Translations under genes and position numbers: made by a program | Assembly: GCF_021440345.1 (NCBI RefSeq) | Contig: NZ_JAKCNS010000003.1 | Span: 1-64,000 of the forward strand | DNA from: Kluyvera intermedia | GTDB taxonomy: Bacteria > Pseudomonadota > Gammaproteobacteria > Enterobacterales > Enterobacteriaceae | Length of the DNA: 64,000 nucleotides | Direction: 5' to 3' | The notes under the pieces: model-generated | Seen by the model: the letters and a program-made list of their open reading frames with translations, nothing else | What the model was told of the DNA's origin: nothing | The model's database searches: none | Shown: positions 12,223 to 22,508 of the stretch, in pieces | Numbering within the stretch: the first letter of the stretch is position 1 | Layout: every line of letters starts with the position of its first letter

Positions 12223-13413
12223 ATGAGTGTACGTTTAGTGTTAGCCAAAGGGCGCGAAAAATCATTGCTGCGCCGTCATCCCTGGGTCTTTTCCGGCGCA
12301 GTCGCCCGCATGGAAGGCAAAGCCAGCCTCGGCGAGACCATTGATATTGTTGACCATCAGGGTAAATGGTTAGCCCGTGGCGCGTATTCTCCTGCGTCGC
12401 AGATCCGTGCCCGCGTCTGGACATTTGACGCTAACGAAACTATCGATATCGACTTCTTCGTCCGCCGCCTGCAGCAAGCACAAAGCTGGCGCACCTGGCT
12501 GGCGCAAAAAGACGGTCTGGACAGCTACCGTCTGATCGCCGGTGAGTCTGACGGCCTGCCGGGCGTCACTATCGACCGCTTTGGCTCGTTCCTGGTGTTG
12601 CAGCTCCTGAGCGCCGGGGCTGAGTACCAGCGCGCGGCGCTTATTAGCGCCCTGCAAACGCTCTATCCGGAATGTGCTATTTACGACCGTAGCGATGTCG
12701 CGGTACGTAAAAAAGAAGGGATGGAACTGACACAAGGGCCGGTCACCGGCGAACTGCCGCCTGCCCTGCTGCCGATTGAAGAACACGGCATGAAGCTGCT
12801 GGTGGATATTCAAGGTGGGCATAAGACCGGTTATTACCTCGATCAGCGCGACAGCCGTCTGGCGACCCGTCGCTACGTCGAGAATAAGCGCGTGCTGAAC
12901 TGCTTCTCCTACACCGGTGGTTTTGCCGTTTCTGCACTGATGGGCGGATGCAGCCAGGTCACTAGCGTCGATACCTCTCAGGAAGCTCTGGACGTTGCCC
13001 GCCAGAACGTTGAACTGAACAAACTCGACCTCAGCAAAGCAGAGTTCGTGCGCGATGACGTGTTCAAACTGCTGCGCAAATACCGCGACCAGGGTGAGAA
13101 ATTCGATGTAATCATCATGGATCCACCGAAATTCGTTGAGAACAAAAACCAGCTGATGGGCGCTTGCCGCGGCTATAAAGACATCAACATGCTGGCTATC
13201 CAGTTGCTGAATCCCGGTGGCGTACTGCTGACCTTCTCTTGCTCTGGTCTGATGACCACGGATTTATTCCAGAAAATCATCGCCGATGCCGCTGTAGATG
13301 CCGGTCGTGATGTACAATTTATAGAGCAGTTCCGTCAGGCAGCCGATCACCCGGTGATTGCGACGTACCCGGAAGGACTCTATTTGAAAGGGTTTGCCTG
13401 CCGCGTCATGTAA
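12223..13413 (+). CDS. rlmI: 23S rRNA m5C1962 methyltransferase RlmI
   Basis: The product has 396 residues. It has an N-terminal PUA domain ([22 protein letters not shown]), a middle EEHGMKL beta region and a Rossmann methyltransferase domain ([19 protein letters not shown] near 222, [11 protein letters not shown] near 299, TFSCSG with the catalytic Cys near 340). RlmI makes 5-methylcytosine 1962 in 23S rRNA using SAM. I place the start at [10 protein letters not shown] to match the family length; an upstream in-frame ATG would add 22 residues of unlikely sequence. There is no strong ribosome site. Confidence 0.95.
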   Translation: MSVRLVLAKGREKSLLRRHPWVFSGAVARMEGKASLGETIDIVDHQGKWLARGAYSPASQIRARVWTFDANETIDIDFFVRRLQQAQSWRTWLAQKDGLDSYRLIAGESDGLPGVTIDRFGSFLVLQLLSAGAEYQRAALISALQTLYPECAIYDRSDVAVRKKEGMELTQGPVTGELPPALLPIEEHGMKLLVDIQGGHKTGYYLDQRDSRLATRRYVENKRVLNCFSYTGGFAVSALMGGCSQVTSVDTSQEALDVARQNVELNKLDLSKAEFVRDDVFKLLRKYRDQGEKFDVIIMDPPKFVENKNQLMGACRGYKDINMLAIQLLNPGGVLLTFSCSGLMTTDLFQKIIADAAVDAGRDVQFIEQFRQAADHPVIATYPEGLYLKGFACRVM

Positions 13414-13440
13414 CTTGAAAAGCGAAATGGTGTCTATATA
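13414..13440 (+). promoter_or_regulatory. Candidate sigma-32-like promoter of hspQ
   Basis: CTTGAAA follows the rlmI stop codon directly, with TCTATATA 12 bp further on. CTTGAAA is the sigma-32 -35 consensus; the -10 box matches poorly. HspQ is heat induced in E. coli, so a heat-shock promoter is expected in this gap. Confidence 0.42.
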
Positions 13441-13476
13441 TAGATAGTAGGCGCTGTTTCCCGGGAGGTGTATATG

Positions 13477-13794
13477 ATGATTACCAGCAAATTCGGTATT
13501 GGCCAACAGGTGCGTCACTCCCTGCTCGGCTACCTGGGTGTGGTGGTGGATATCGACCCGGTTTACTCACTTGACGATCCCGAGCCCGACGAGCTAGCGG
13601 CTAACGATGAGCTTCGTGCGTTGCCCTGGTATCACGTGGTGATGGAAGACGACGACGGTCAGCCAATGCACACCTATCTGGCCGAAGCGCAGTTAAGCAG
13701 TGAGCCTCGTGAGGATCATCCGGAGCAACCTACGATGGATGAACTGGCCCGCACCATTCGCCGACAGCTACAGGCACCGCGGCTACGCAACTAG
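13477..13794 (+). CDS. hspQ: Heat shock protein HspQ
   Basis: The 105-residue protein starts [28 protein letters not shown], the hemimethylated-DNA-binding-type beta fold also seen in human CLPX-associated YccV domains. In enterobacteria HspQ promotes breakdown of mutant DnaA and acts as a specificity enhancer for the Lon protease. Two ATGs stand in tandem; I prefer the second (13477), 8 nt from GGAGG, which gives the usual length. A strong terminator follows, shared with the convergent yccU. Confidence 0.93.
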   Translation: MITSKFGIGQQVRHSLLGYLGVVVDIDPVYSLDDPEPDELAANDELRALPWYHVVMEDDDGQPMHTYLAEAQLSSEPREDHPEQPTMDELARTIRRQLQAPRLRN

Positions 13795-13812
13795 CCGCCC
13801 GCTATAATGAAG

Positions 13813-13836
13813 AAACCCCGCTACGCGGGGTTTTTT
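13813..13836. terminator. Bidirectional terminator between hspQ and yccU
   Basis: AAACCCCGC and GCGGGGTTT pair around TAC and are followed by six T rightward; the upstream AGAAA run also serves the leftward gene, at least in part. Confidence 0.85.
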
Positions 13837-13837
13837 A

Positions 13838-14251
13838 TTACTTCGCCAGACCAAGCCGGGGAATCTCGATCGCCGGACAACGATCCATCACCACGTTCAG
13901 CCCGGCATTGCGCGCCAGCACCGCCGCCTGCTCGTTAATCACCCCAAGCTGCAGCCACAGCGTTTTTGCGCCAATCGCAATCGCGTCTTGCGCCACACCC
14001 CATGCGGCTTCCGAGTTGCGGAATACGTCAACCATATCCACCTTTTCCGGTACGTCAGCCAAAGTGGCATAGCCTTTTTGCCCAAGCAGCGTACTTCCCG
14101 CTACCTTAGGTGAAACCGGGATCACGTGATACCCCTGATCCAACAGGTATTTCATCACCCGGTAGCTCGGGCGATCGGGTTTATCGCTGGCTCCCACCAG
14201 TGCGATGGTGCGCGTTGTGGTCAAAATACTGGCAATATCATTTTCAGTCAT
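13838..14251 (-). CDS. yccU: CoA-binding domain protein YccU
   Basis: The 137-residue protein is a single CoA-binding Rossmann domain ([22 protein letters not shown], then [13 protein letters not shown], then [14 protein letters not shown]). The isolated domain resembles the first domain of succinyl-CoA synthetase alpha subunits. Physiological role not established. The ATG at 14251 lies 6 nt from AGGAGG; the ATG just before it is too close. The gene is divergent from mgsA. Confidence 0.92.
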   Translation of the reverse strand: MTENDIASILTTTRTIALVGASDKPDRPSYRVMKYLLDQGYHVIPVSPKVAGSTLLGQKGYATLADVPEKVDMVDVFRNSEAAWGVAQDAIAIGAKTLWLQLGVINEQAAVLARNAGLNVVMDRCPAIEIPRLGLAK

Positions 14252-14384
14252 CATTATCCTCCTGGCCAATCACTTAAGTGTAAGCGAGTCCGCTAACGTC
14301 GCGCGTCAAATTTTTGCCAATCAGAGCTTGCAGCCTGATTCGCTTGCAGTAATCTGTCTGGATTACACACTTAGGGATAGTTTT

Positions 14385-14843
14385 ATGGAACTCACTACTC
14401 GTACCCTGGCGGCGCGTAAACACATTGCGCTGGTCGCGCACGATCACTGCAAAGATATGCTGATGAAATGGGTGCAGCGTCATCGTGAATGTCTGGCGCA
14501 ACATACGCTATCAGCCACCGGCACCACCGGTAATCTGGTACAACGTGCAACCGGCCTGGAAGTGCAGGCGCTGCTGAGCGGCCCAATGGGCGGCGATCAG
14601 CAGGTAGGCGCTCTAATTTCGGAAGGTAAAATTGATGTCCTGATCTTTTTCTGGGACCCGCTTAATGCCGTTCCGCACGACCCGGACGTAAAAGCCCTGC
14701 TGCGACTGGCTACCGTATGGAACATTCCGGTGGCCACAAACGCTTCAACTGCTGATTTTATCATCCAGTCGCCAAACTTCGGCGAGCCGGTTGATATTTT
14801 GATCCCTGATTATCAACGCTACCTCAGCGAACGACTGAAATAA
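14385..14843 (+). CDS. mgsA: Methylglyoxal synthase
   Basis: The 152-residue enzyme converts dihydroxyacetone phosphate to methylglyoxal and phosphate, a glycolysis bypass used under phosphate limitation. The catalytic base Asp71 ([10 protein letters not shown]) and His98 (AVPHDPD) are in place, as is the phosphate-binding TGTTG (residues 45-49). Length equals the E. coli enzyme. It forms a homohexamer in the cytoplasm. Confidence 0.97.
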   Translation: MELTTRTLAARKHIALVAHDHCKDMLMKWVQRHRECLAQHTLSATGTTGNLVQRATGLEVQALLSGPMGGDQQVGALISEGKIDVLIFFWDPLNAVPHDPDVKALLRLATVWNIPVATNASTADFIIQSPNFGEPVDILIPDYQRYLSERLK

Positions 14844-14855
14844 GTCGCTGATAAC

Positions 14856-14881
14856 ACCGGCACCGCTCCTGCGGCGCCGGT
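14856..14881. terminator. Hairpin between convergent mgsA and helD
   Basis: ACCGGC and GCCGGT pair around a GC-rich 14-nt loop that can pair further. It has no T run on either side, so its strength is uncertain. Confidence 0.4.
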
Positions 14882-14886
14882 AAAGA

Positions 14887-16941
14887 TTACGGCTTACGCG
14901 CGACCGGTACCGACAGCTGCTTTAACACTTCAACAAACGGCGACGGCTGAGCCTTATTAAACAACAGCCAGACTCTCTGCTTAGCGCGGGTGATGGCCAC
15001 ATACAGTAACCGTCGTTCTTCGGCATCCGGGAAATCCTCCGGCATTGGCAGCAACGCCTGCTCCATAATCGACTCTCTGGCGGGAGCCGGGAAACCATCG
15101 AACCCTTCCTGAAGCCCCAGCACAATTACGTATTCAGCCTGTTGGCCTTTGCTGGCGTGTACGGTTATAAAATCGATATTCAGATTCGGCCAGCGGGTCG
15201 CCGCCTTCGCCAGCGCGGCAGGCTTGAGATGGTGGTAACGGGCAAGGACGAGGATCCGTTGCTCGGGTGTGGCGTAACCACTAAGCTTATCAAACAGATC
15301 GTCGAGCTTATCGTCTTCCAACAGCGTGACGGCGTTTTTATCCCCTGCGCTCAAGCTGTTAAGCGGTTTACTCAATTGATGCGGGTTTTGCTGAATGAAG
15401 CGGTTGGCTATCTCACCGATACGGCTATTAAAACGGTAGGTGGTATCCAGCGCGCAGTTATCCCCTTCACCAAAGTAGTGATTGAACGCGGTGGTCAGCG
15501 ACAGCTGCGCGCCGCTGAAACGATAGATGGCCTGCCAATCATCGCCCACGGCATACAGCGATGTTTGTGAGTTCTGTTTCCGTAGTGCGGCCAGTAGCGC
15601 CGCGCGCTGCGGAGAGATATCCTGGAATTCATCAACCAGAATATGCTTCCACGGGCTGACAAACTTACCTTTTTCCAGAATGATAATGGCCTGATGGATA
15701 AGGCCCGAGAAATCCACCGCGCCTTCATTTTTCAAGGCTGTTTTCCAGGCTTTAAGCAGCGGTGCCATCAGCTTGATACGTTTACCGAAAAGATCGCGCA
15801 CCTCTTCCGGCGCAGCGGCGATCATTTCAGCCTGTGAGCCACCGTGCATTCGCATCAGGCTTACCCAGCGGTCTAGTCGGCTGCCCATCCGTTTCAGGAT
15901 CTTTTCATTCTCCCAGAAACTTTCATCCGCTACGTCCCAGCCCAGCTCTTCCTGCAACCAAAGCCGCCAGCCTTTCGCCTGGGCTTTTTTCTCACGACAC
16001 TGCGCCTGCCAGCACTCGGTAAATAGGGTATGACGCGCGGCGGTATCATTCTCCAGTTTACTAACCACCGGCACTTTTTTACTGCCCTGCTGGATGATAA
16101 ACAATGCCAGCGCGTGGAAGGTTCTCGCGGTGATCGCATCGGTATGCAATCGGGTTTGCAGGCGCTCGTCCATCTCTTGCGCCGCTTTACGACCAAACGC
16201 CAACAGCAATATCTGCTCAGCCGAGGCTTCACCGCGCGCCAGCAGCCAACCAGCACGCGCTACCAGCACGGAAGTTTTACCGCTTCCCGCACCAGCAAGC
16301 ACCAGCAATGACCGCTCGCCGTTAACCACCGCCTGTGCCTGGGAAGCGTTGAGCGGGGAAGATTCAATCTGGGCAAAAAAGTCGCTGTACTGGCTGAGCA
16401 TAGCCTCGGTATAGCGCTGGTTGTGCTTCGCCCTGCCACTTTCTTTATCAGCAAGCCAGGCCTGACACTGCAGCCAGGCTTCGCGACAGTTATCAAACTC
16501 GGCAAGACGGCTTGTCGGCAGCGGTAGACCTTCGAGCGCGGTAATAATTCGCTGACGAATCGCCTGCGCCTGTTGGCGGCTTAGCCATTGGCTTTCTAGG
16601 CTGCTGCCAGCGATAATCGCCAGCTGTGACTGGAGAAGCCCGGCGGCAATTTCACTCATTTCCGCACTCCACTCCTGCCATAGCCCCAGCAGATGACGGT
16701 GAAAACGCTGGGTATCGCTCCACTCCGTTCCGTGCAGGCGCACAACTTTGTCCTCTGGCAGAACGAATTCCAGCTCCCCCCACACCAGCCCGCGCTTGCA
16801 GTTGATGTTCAATAACTGATTGAAAGGAATAAGATATTCATGCTGAGGGCCGGATGCCCTGACGCCCGCATTGAGGATCTCAACCCGGTCGTAAGGATGC
16901 TGCGCCATGCGCTTGCCCAGCGTCGTTGCTTTTAATTCCAT
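14887..16941 (-). CDS. helD: DNA helicase IV
   Basis: This 684-residue superfamily 1A (UvrD/Rep-like) ATPase translocates 3' to 5' on DNA. Visible motifs are NASQAQAVVNGERS (Q motif), LAGAGSGKTS (Walker A), LAFGRKAAQEMDER (Ia), ILVDEFQDISP (Walker B), VGDDWQAIYRFSGA (III), TTYRFNSRI (IV), ITVHASKGQQAEYVIVLGL (V) and LLYVAITRAKQRVWL (VI). An N-terminal region of about 200 residues is specific to HelD of enterobacteria. The ATG at 16941 gives the usual N-terminus MELKATTLGKR. Confidence 0.96.
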   Translation of the reverse strand: MELKATTLGKRMAQHPYDRVEILNAGVRASGPQHEYLIPFNQLLNINCKRGLVWGELEFVLPEDKVVRLHGTEWSDTQRFHRHLLGLWQEWSAEMSEIAAGLLQSQLAIIAGSSLESQWLSRQQAQAIRQRIITALEGLPLPTSRLAEFDNCREAWLQCQAWLADKESGRAKHNQRYTEAMLSQYSDFFAQIESSPLNASQAQAVVNGERSLLVLAGAGSGKTSVLVARAGWLLARGEASAEQILLLAFGRKAAQEMDERLQTRLHTDAITARTFHALALFIIQQGSKKVPVVSKLENDTAARHTLFTECWQAQCREKKAQAKGWRLWLQEELGWDVADESFWENEKILKRMGSRLDRWVSLMRMHGGSQAEMIAAAPEEVRDLFGKRIKLMAPLLKAWKTALKNEGAVDFSGLIHQAIIILEKGKFVSPWKHILVDEFQDISPQRAALLAALRKQNSQTSLYAVGDDWQAIYRFSGAQLSLTTAFNHYFGEGDNCALDTTYRFNSRIGEIANRFIQQNPHQLSKPLNSLSAGDKNAVTLLEDDKLDDLFDKLSGYATPEQRILVLARYHHLKPAALAKAATRWPNLNIDFITVHASKGQQAEYVIVLGLQEGFDGFPAPARESIMEQALLPMPEDFPDAEERRLLYVAITRAKQRVWLLFNKAQPSPFVEVLKQLSVPVARKP

Positions 16942-17064
16942 GTCATGCCGAGTCCTGACTTTTTTCGATATCTCACAGTGTAACCGCCAGAGAATAGGTG
17001 CTCCAGCGTAAAAAAACGTTACAATCATCAGGTCTTATTTTTCACAGCGCTGCACAGAGGTTTT

Positions 17065-17511
17065 ATGCGTACTGTTCTGAATATTTTGAATTTTGTATTA
17101 GGTGGTTTTCTGACAACGCTGGGCTGGCTGATAGCAACGCTGTTCAGCATCGTACTGATTATCACACTGCCGCTCACGCGTTCATGCTGGGAAATCACCA
17201 AGCTGTCGCTGCTGCCGTACGGTAATGAAGCCGTGCATGTTGACGAACTGGAGCCTGGCGCAAAAAGCAGCGTCATGAATGCTGGCGGCACACTGCTGAA
17301 CATTATCTGGCTGGTGCTGTTTGGCTGGTGGCTGTGCCTGACGCACATCATGGCGGGTATTGCTCAATGCATCACGATTATTGGTATCCCGGTAGGTATT
17401 GCGAACTTTAAAATTGCCGCTATCGCCCTGTGGCCGGTAGGCCGTCGCGTGGTACCTGTCGAAGTGGCGCGTGCTGCACGTGAAGCTAACGCCCGCCGTC
17501 GTTTTCAGTAA
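17065..17511 (+). CDS. yccF: YccF inner-membrane protein
   Basis: The 148-residue protein has two copies of the YccF domain, each with hydrophobic segments (FVLGGFLTTLGWLIATLFSIV near 10 and IIWLVLFGWWLCLTHIMAGIA near 75), and a basic C-terminus. Function is not known. It sits 20 nt upstream of yccS, with which it is probably cotranscribed. Confidence 0.92.
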   Translation: MRTVLNILNFVLGGFLTTLGWLIATLFSIVLIITLPLTRSCWEITKLSLLPYGNEAVHVDELEPGAKSSVMNAGGTLLNIIWLVLFGWWLCLTHIMAGIAQCITIIGIPVGIANFKIAAIALWPVGRRVVPVEVARAAREANARRRFQ

Positions 17512-17531
17512 ATCAGGATCCATCACAGAAG

Positions 17532-19658
17532 ATGCTAAGCCCCTTGCTTCGCCGCTATACATGGAACAGCGCCTGGCTCTATAACGCCAGAATTTTTATC
17601 GCGTTAGTTGGAACCTGCGCTCTGCCCTGGTGGCTGGGCGACGTAAAGCTGACCATCCCGCTCACGCTGGGCGTGGTTGCCGCCGCGCTGACCGATTTAG
17701 ACGACCGTCTGAGCGGGCGGCTGCGTAATCTGGTCATCACGCTTGTCTGTTTTTTTATTGCGTCCACTTCGGTAGAACTGCTTTTCCCGTGGCCGTGGCT
17801 GTTTGCGCTGGGGCTGACCGTTTCAACCATCGGCTTTATTTTGCTTGGCGGCCTGGGCCAGCGTTATGCCACTATTGCCTTTGGCGCATTGTTGATCGCA
17901 ATTTACACCATGCTTGGCGTATCACTTTACAGCCAATGGTATATGCAACCGCTGCTGCTGATTGCCGGCGCGGTCTGGTATAACCTGCTGACGCTGACTG
18001 GACACCTGATTTTTCCTATTCGCCCGCTGCAGGATAACCTCGCCCGCAGCTATGAGCAGCTTGCTCACTACCTTGAGCTAAAGTCACGGTTGTTTGACCC
18101 TGACCTTGACGATGAAGATCAGGCACCGCTTTACGAGCTTGCGCTGGCTAATGGGCAGTTGATGGCCACGCTAAACCAGACTAAAGCTTCTTTATTAACC
18201 CGCCTGCGCGGAGACCGAGGCCAACGCAGCACACGTAGAACGCTGCACTACTATTTTGTGGCGCAGGATATTCACGAGCGCGCCAGCTCGTCGCACATTC
18301 AGTATCAGGCACTGCGGGATAACTTCCGCTATAGCGACGTAATGTTCCGTTTCCAGCGCCTGCTTTCTATGCAGTCGATGGCCTGCCAGGCGCTGGCAAA
18401 AGCCATTTTGCTGCGTACGCCTTATCAGCACGATGCGCGGTTCGAACGCGCATTTACCCACCTGGATGCTGCACTCGACCGTGTCCGCGCCAGCGGAGCT
18501 GCGCCGGAACAGATAAAAGCGCTGGGTTTTCTGCTTAACAACCTGCGAGCTATTGATGCGCAGCTTACAACAATCGAATCAGAGCAGCTGCAGTCGCAGA
18601 TGAAAAGCGAAACGGAAACGCTGTTGGCAGATGATAGCTTGCACGGCTTTGATGATATTCGCTCACGTCTTAGCCGCAATATGTCGCCTGAATCCGCGCT
18701 CTTTCGCCACGCGGTGCGCATGTCGCTCGTCCTGTGCGCAGGCTATGCTTTTATTCAGTTTACCGGCCTACAGCACGGTTACTGGATCTTGCTCACTAGC
18801 CTATTCGTCTGTCAGCCAAACTATAATGCCACCCGTCACCGGTTGGCGCTGCGTATTATTGGTACGCTAGTGGGAGTGGCACTCGGCTTGCCGATTCTCT
18901 TGCTGGTGCCGTCTCTTGAAGGACAACTGGTGCTGATTGTGATAACCGGCGTCCTGTTCTTCGCCTTTCGCAACGTACAGTATGCCCATGCGACTATGTT
19001 CATTACATTACTGGTACTACTGTGCTTCAACCTGCTCGGCGAGGGGTTTGAAGTGGCACTGCCTCGCGTCATCGATACTCTGATCGGCTGTGGTATTGCG
19101 TGGATAGCGGTGAGTTTTATCTGGCCAGATTGGAAATTCCGTAATTTACCTCGAGTTCTTGAGCGCGCCGTCGATGCTAACTGCCGCTATCTCGACGCCA
19201 TTCTTGAGCAATATCATCAGGGACGTGATAACCGTCTGGCCTATCGGATTGCGCGACGTGATGCTCATAATCGCGATGCTGAACTGGCGTCCGTCGTGTC
19301 AAACATGTCGACCGAGCCGAAAGTTACCGCTGAAATGCGTGAAACGGCGTTTCGTCTGCTGTGCCTGAACCACACTCTAACCAGTTATATCTCTGCGCTG
19401 GGCGCCCACCGCGAGAAATTAACTACACCTGAAATCCTGGCTCTTCTGGACGATGCCGTTTGCTATGTCGACGATGCTTTACATCATCAGCCTTCGGATG
19501 AAGACAGGGTTCAATTGGCCTTAGCTGGATTAGCCGCACGGATTAACCATCTCGATACTCGTCCTGACAGCAAAGAGCCATTAGTACTGCAACAAATCGG
19601 TTTGATGATTTCACTGTTACCGGAAATCTGTCGGCTACAAAAGCAAGTTCTGGCCTGA
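17532..19658 (+). CDS. yccS: YccS, FUSC-type inner-membrane protein
   Basis: The 708-residue protein has two blocks of membrane segments (about 20-150 and 395-510), each preceding a cytoplasmic stretch, the layout of the FUSC / aromatic acid exporter (AaeB-like) family. E. coli YccS is slightly longer. The substrate, if it is a transporter, is unknown. The gene follows yccF and converges on sxy with an 11-nt gap. Confidence 0.93.
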   Translation: MLSPLLRRYTWNSAWLYNARIFIALVGTCALPWWLGDVKLTIPLTLGVVAAALTDLDDRLSGRLRNLVITLVCFFIASTSVELLFPWPWLFALGLTVSTIGFILLGGLGQRYATIAFGALLIAIYTMLGVSLYSQWYMQPLLLIAGAVWYNLLTLTGHLIFPIRPLQDNLARSYEQLAHYLELKSRLFDPDLDDEDQAPLYELALANGQLMATLNQTKASLLTRLRGDRGQRSTRRTLHYYFVAQDIHERASSSHIQYQALRDNFRYSDVMFRFQRLLSMQSMACQALAKAILLRTPYQHDARFERAFTHLDAALDRVRASGAAPEQIKALGFLLNNLRAIDAQLTTIESEQLQSQMKSETETLLADDSLHGFDDIRSRLSRNMSPESALFRHAVRMSLVLCAGYAFIQFTGLQHGYWILLTSLFVCQPNYNATRHRLALRIIGTLVGVALGLPILLLVPSLEGQLVLIVITGVLFFAFRNVQYAHATMFITLLVLLCFNLLGEGFEVALPRVIDTLIGCGIAWIAVSFIWPDWKFRNLPRVLERAVDANCRYLDAILEQYHQGRDNRLAYRIARRDAHNRDAELASVVSNMSTEPKVTAEMRETAFRLLCLNHTLTSYISALGAHREKLTTPEILALLDDAVCYVDDALHHQPSDEDRVQLALAGLAARINHLDTRPDSKEPLVLQQIGLMISLLPEICRLQKQVLA

Positions 19659-19669
19659 TGCTAAACGTC

Positions 19670-20278
19670 TTATTTTTTTTGCATACAGGTTTGCGCCCAA
19701 CTCTGCAACTCCTGACGCCTTTGCGTCAGAAGTGCGGCAGCATGGACACCAGTAATAGCCCCCTCGAGTGCATAAAGCACATTAATACTGATCTGTTTAC
19801 GAATCTGGCGAAGACGGAGCCATGCGGTTTTCGCCCCCATTTGCCGTAGCGTCCGTGCATCCATAATGCCGGCTTCATTCAGCAATAATTCCATATGAAA
19901 AGAGAGATTAGGTAAATCCTTTAAGCGCGGTGGCATCATCTGTAGAGATTTCTCGCGTCGCGCATCCTCCAGCGAGGATAGGCCAAGCTGCAATAACACA
20001 GATTGATTCGACCACAGTGCAGCGTCAACGCGGAAGTATTTTAACTGCAACGGCATCCCTCGCTTACGCAACGTTAATAATGGCGGTGAGTGTTGAGCCT
20101 GATAAGTGGCATTTTGTTCACACATCCGCAGATACAACTCTCCCTCTGCAACCATAGCAAAGACCGTGCTGTCGACAGCCAGACTGTAGCCGCCGAACAG
20201 CGCCCGTGACCTGATTTTCCCTAATGTTGAGAAACATTCCTGGGATTGATAAATCCGTTTATATGATATTTCCTTCAT
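19670..20278 (-). CDS. sxy: Competence/CRP-S coactivator Sxy (TfoX)
   Basis: The 202-residue protein has the TfoX N-terminal domain (YKRIYQSQECFSTLGKIRSRALFGGYSLAVDSTVFAMVAEGELYLR) and the C-terminal helix-hairpin type domain (LKDLPNLSFHMELLLNEAGIMDARTLRQMGAKTAWLRL). Sxy works with CRP at CRP-S sites to turn on DNA-uptake genes. It is about seven residues shorter at the C-terminus than the E. coli protein and more diverged than its neighbours, which is usual for Sxy. It is divergent from sulA across a 218-bp gap. Confidence 0.93.
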   Translation of the reverse strand: MKEISYKRIYQSQECFSTLGKIRSRALFGGYSLAVDSTVFAMVAEGELYLRMCEQNATYQAQHSPPLLTLRKRGMPLQLKYFRVDAALWSNQSVLLQLGLSSLEDARREKSLQMMPPRLKDLPNLSFHMELLLNEAGIMDARTLRQMGAKTAWLRLRQIRKQISINVLYALEGAITGVHAAALLTQRRQELQSWAQTCMQKK

Positions 20279-20455
20279 GATTAATCCTTAATAATCATGG
20301 ATGTGGGTGTATCTAATTCACTAATAGAACATTTAATAAGCAACATAAGGAAGTTCACCCTGGACGGCAAGATGAATTTGTTGTCCTGAGCGATTTGTAT
20401 CCAATTTTGCGAGTTACTTTCAGAAATTGAGGTTGATCTTTAATGATATGGGTAG

Positions 20456-20475
20456 TACTGTATATTCATACAGTA
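20456..20475. promoter_or_regulatory. LexA box (SOS) of sulA
   Basis: TACTGTATATTCATACAGTA fits the LexA consensus CTG-N10-CAG with extended palindromic ends. It lies 21 nt before the sulA start, where it would cover the promoter. Confidence 0.95.
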
Positions 20476-20496
20476 ACCCACAAGGTTGGATTAGCT

Positions 20497-21006
20497 ATGT
20501 ATACTTCTGGTGTTGTTAATCATTCTTCTGCAGCTGTTACAGCAACGGCTTCCCATGCTTTCACTTCGGCGAAAAGTACTTCTGCTGCCTTAATTAGTGA
20601 AGTGCTCTATCGCGAAGATCAGCCAATGATGGCGCAGCTGTTATTGTTACCTTTGCTCCAACAGTTGGGGCAGCAGTCGCGCTGGCAGCTTTGGCTTACC
20701 CCACAACAGAAACTGAGCCGTCAGTGGGTACAAGAGTCTGGACTGCCGCTAACAAAAGTAATGCAATTGCGTCAAATGTCGTCATGCGACATGCTCGACT
20801 CTATGGTTAGGGCATTACGTACCGGAAATTATAGTGTGGTTATCTGTTGGTTAACGGATGAATTATCAACAAATGAGCATGCCCAATTACTGGCGGCAGC
20901 TGAGGAAGGTAACGCGATGGTGTTCATAATGCGCCCAGTTCAAACTTCATCACACCCCACTGGACAATTTAATGGGCTAAAAATTCACTCGAATTTGTTC
21001 CATTAA
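20497..21006 (+). CDS. sulA: SOS cell division inhibitor SulA
   Basis: The 169-residue protein matches E. coli SulA in length and core ([47 protein letters not shown]). SulA binds FtsZ and blocks Z-ring assembly during the SOS response; Lon degrades it afterwards, recognising the C-terminus, here ending SNLFH. A LexA box directly upstream shows the control. The N-terminal 30 residues are Ser/Ala/Thr-rich and variable, as usual. Confidence 0.97.
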   Translation: MYTSGVVNHSSAAVTATASHAFTSAKSTSAALISEVLYREDQPMMAQLLLLPLLQQLGQQSRWQLWLTPQQKLSRQWVQESGLPLTKVMQLRQMSSCDMLDSMVRALRTGNYSVVICWLTDELSTNEHAQLLAAAEEGNAMVFIMRPVQTSSHPTGQFNGLKIHSNLFH

Positions 21007-21359
21007 GCTAAATTAGGATTATTCCTGGTATTTTTTTTGCAGATTTTTTATCTCTTAGATTTCCTGATAGATTTTTCTCAAAAGGCTTGTCTGGTGCGGT
21101 TTCTGGTAGTTTGAGCTGTTTGGTTTTCGACCAAATTTGTTAAATATTGCGTATACAACTCTTTTTTTTTCATAAGCCTGACGGAGTTCACACTTGTAAG
21201 TTTCGAACGACGTTGTAGACTTTACATCGCCAGGGGTGCTCAGCTTACACCGCAGATATCTGCTAAGTAATTCACTAAGCCCCACCCCGGTGGAAGGATT
21301 TAACCGTGAGTCTATTTAGAGCTTCATGGCAAATTTTGGATGATAACGAGGCGCAAAAA
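21007..21359 (+). promoter_or_regulatory. sulA-ompA gap: ompA promoter and long 5' UTR
   Basis: No gene is seen in these 353 bp. The segment from about 21190 to 21235 (CACTTGTAAG through TTTACATCGCCAGGGG) is strongly conserved with the E. coli ompA promoter as I recall it. From about 21230 to the ATG runs the stabilising leader, with GATAACGAGGCGCAAAAA just before the start, the site where the sRNA MicA represses ompA in E. coli. The sulA end shows only a weak T-rich stop signal near 21030. Confidence 0.75.
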
Positions 21360-22415
21360 ATGAAAAAGACAGCTATCGCGATTGCAGTGGCACTGGCAGG
21401 CTTCGCTTCTGTGGCGCAGGCCGCTCCGCAAGACAACACCTGGTATGCTGGTGGTAAACTGGGTTGGTCCCAGTTCCATGACACCGGCTGGTACCAGGCT
21501 GACAAAAACAACAACGGCTCTACCCACAACAGCCAGCTGGGCGCAGGCGCGTTCGGTGGCTACCAGGTTAACCCGTACGTTGGTTTCGAAATGGGTTACG
21601 ACTGGTTGGGCCGTATGGAATACACCGGTAGCCAGACTAACGGCGCACTGAAAGCTCAAGGCGTTCAGCTGACCGCTAAACTGGGTTACCCAGTAACTGA
21701 CGATCTGGACATCTACACCCGTCTGGGCGGTATGGTATGGCGTGCAGATTCCAGCAACAACAAAGCTGGCGATCACCACGACACCGGCGTTTCCCCAGTA
21801 TTCGCTGGCGGCGTTGAGTGGGCTGTGACTCGCGACATCGCTACCCGTCTGGAATACCAGTGGGTTAACAACATCGGCGACGCAAACACCGTTGGTGTAC
21901 GTCCTGACAACGGCATGCTGAGCGTAGGCGTTTCCTACCGCTTCGGCCAGCAGGATGCAGCGGCTCCAGTAATCGCGCCAGCTCCAGCTCCAGCTCCAGA
22001 AGTACAGACCAAGCACTTCACTCTGAAGTCTGACGTTCTGTTCAACTTCAACAAAGCAACTCTGAAACCAGAAGGTAAGCAAGCTCTGGATCAGATGTAC
22101 AGCCAGCTGAGCAACCTGGATCCGAAAGACGGTTCCGTAGTGGTTCTGGGCTTCACTGACCGTATCGGTTCTGACGCTTACAACCAGGGTCTGTCCGAGA
22201 AACGTGCACAGTCCGTTGTTGATTACCTGGTATCTAAAGGTATCCCAGCAGACAAAATCTCTGCACGTGGCATGGGTAAATCTAACCCAGTTAGCGGCAA
22301 CACCTGTGACAGCGTGAAAGCGAAAGCTGCGCTGATCGACTGCCTGGCACCAGATCGTCGCGTAGAGATCGAAGTTAAAGGTAGCAAAGACGTTGTAACT
22401 CAGCCACAGGCTTAA
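21360..22415 (+). CDS. ompA: Outer membrane protein OmpA
   Basis: The 351-residue precursor has the signal peptide [22 protein letters not shown], an eight-stranded beta-barrel (about 22-195), a Pro-Ala hinge ([13 protein letters not shown]) and a C-terminal peptidoglycan-binding OmpA domain ([18 protein letters not shown], then [13 protein letters not shown]). Surface loops 1-3 differ from E. coli (for example [13 protein letters not shown]), as expected where phages and colicins select. OmpA anchors the outer membrane to the wall. Codon use is highly biased. The GTG upstream in frame is part of the leader, not the start. Confidence 0.99.
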   Translation: MKKTAIAIAVALAGFASVAQAAPQDNTWYAGGKLGWSQFHDTGWYQADKNNNGSTHNSQLGAGAFGGYQVNPYVGFEMGYDWLGRMEYTGSQTNGALKAQGVQLTAKLGYPVTDDLDIYTRLGGMVWRADSSNNKAGDHHDTGVSPVFAGGVEWAVTRDIATRLEYQWVNNIGDANTVGVRPDNGMLSVGVSYRFGQQDAAAPVIAPAPAPAPEVQTKHFTLKSDVLFNFNKATLKPEGKQALDQMYSQLSNLDPKDGSVVVLGFTDRIGSDAYNQGLSEKRAQSVVDYLVSKGIPADKISARGMGKSNPVSGNTCDSVKAKAALIDCLAPDRRVEIEVKGSKDVVTQPQA

Positions 22416-22430
22416 GTTATCGTCTAATAA

Positions 22431-22458
22431 AAAACCCCGCGCTGCGGGGTTTTTTTTT
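22431..22458 (+). terminator. ompA terminator
   Basis: AAAACCCCGC and GCGGGGTTTT pair around a 3-nt loop and run into a long T tract. It lies 15 nt after the ompA stop and may also serve matP from the other side. Confidence 0.9.
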
Positions 22459-22508
22459 GCCTGTCGGTTTGTCGGTTTTTAACTACGCCAAACAACCTCA
22501 AACCAAGT

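Noticed and set aside
21324-22082. 252-codon frame antisense to ompA
   Set aside because: Highly biased codon use in ompA keeps the opposite frame open; no ribosome site.
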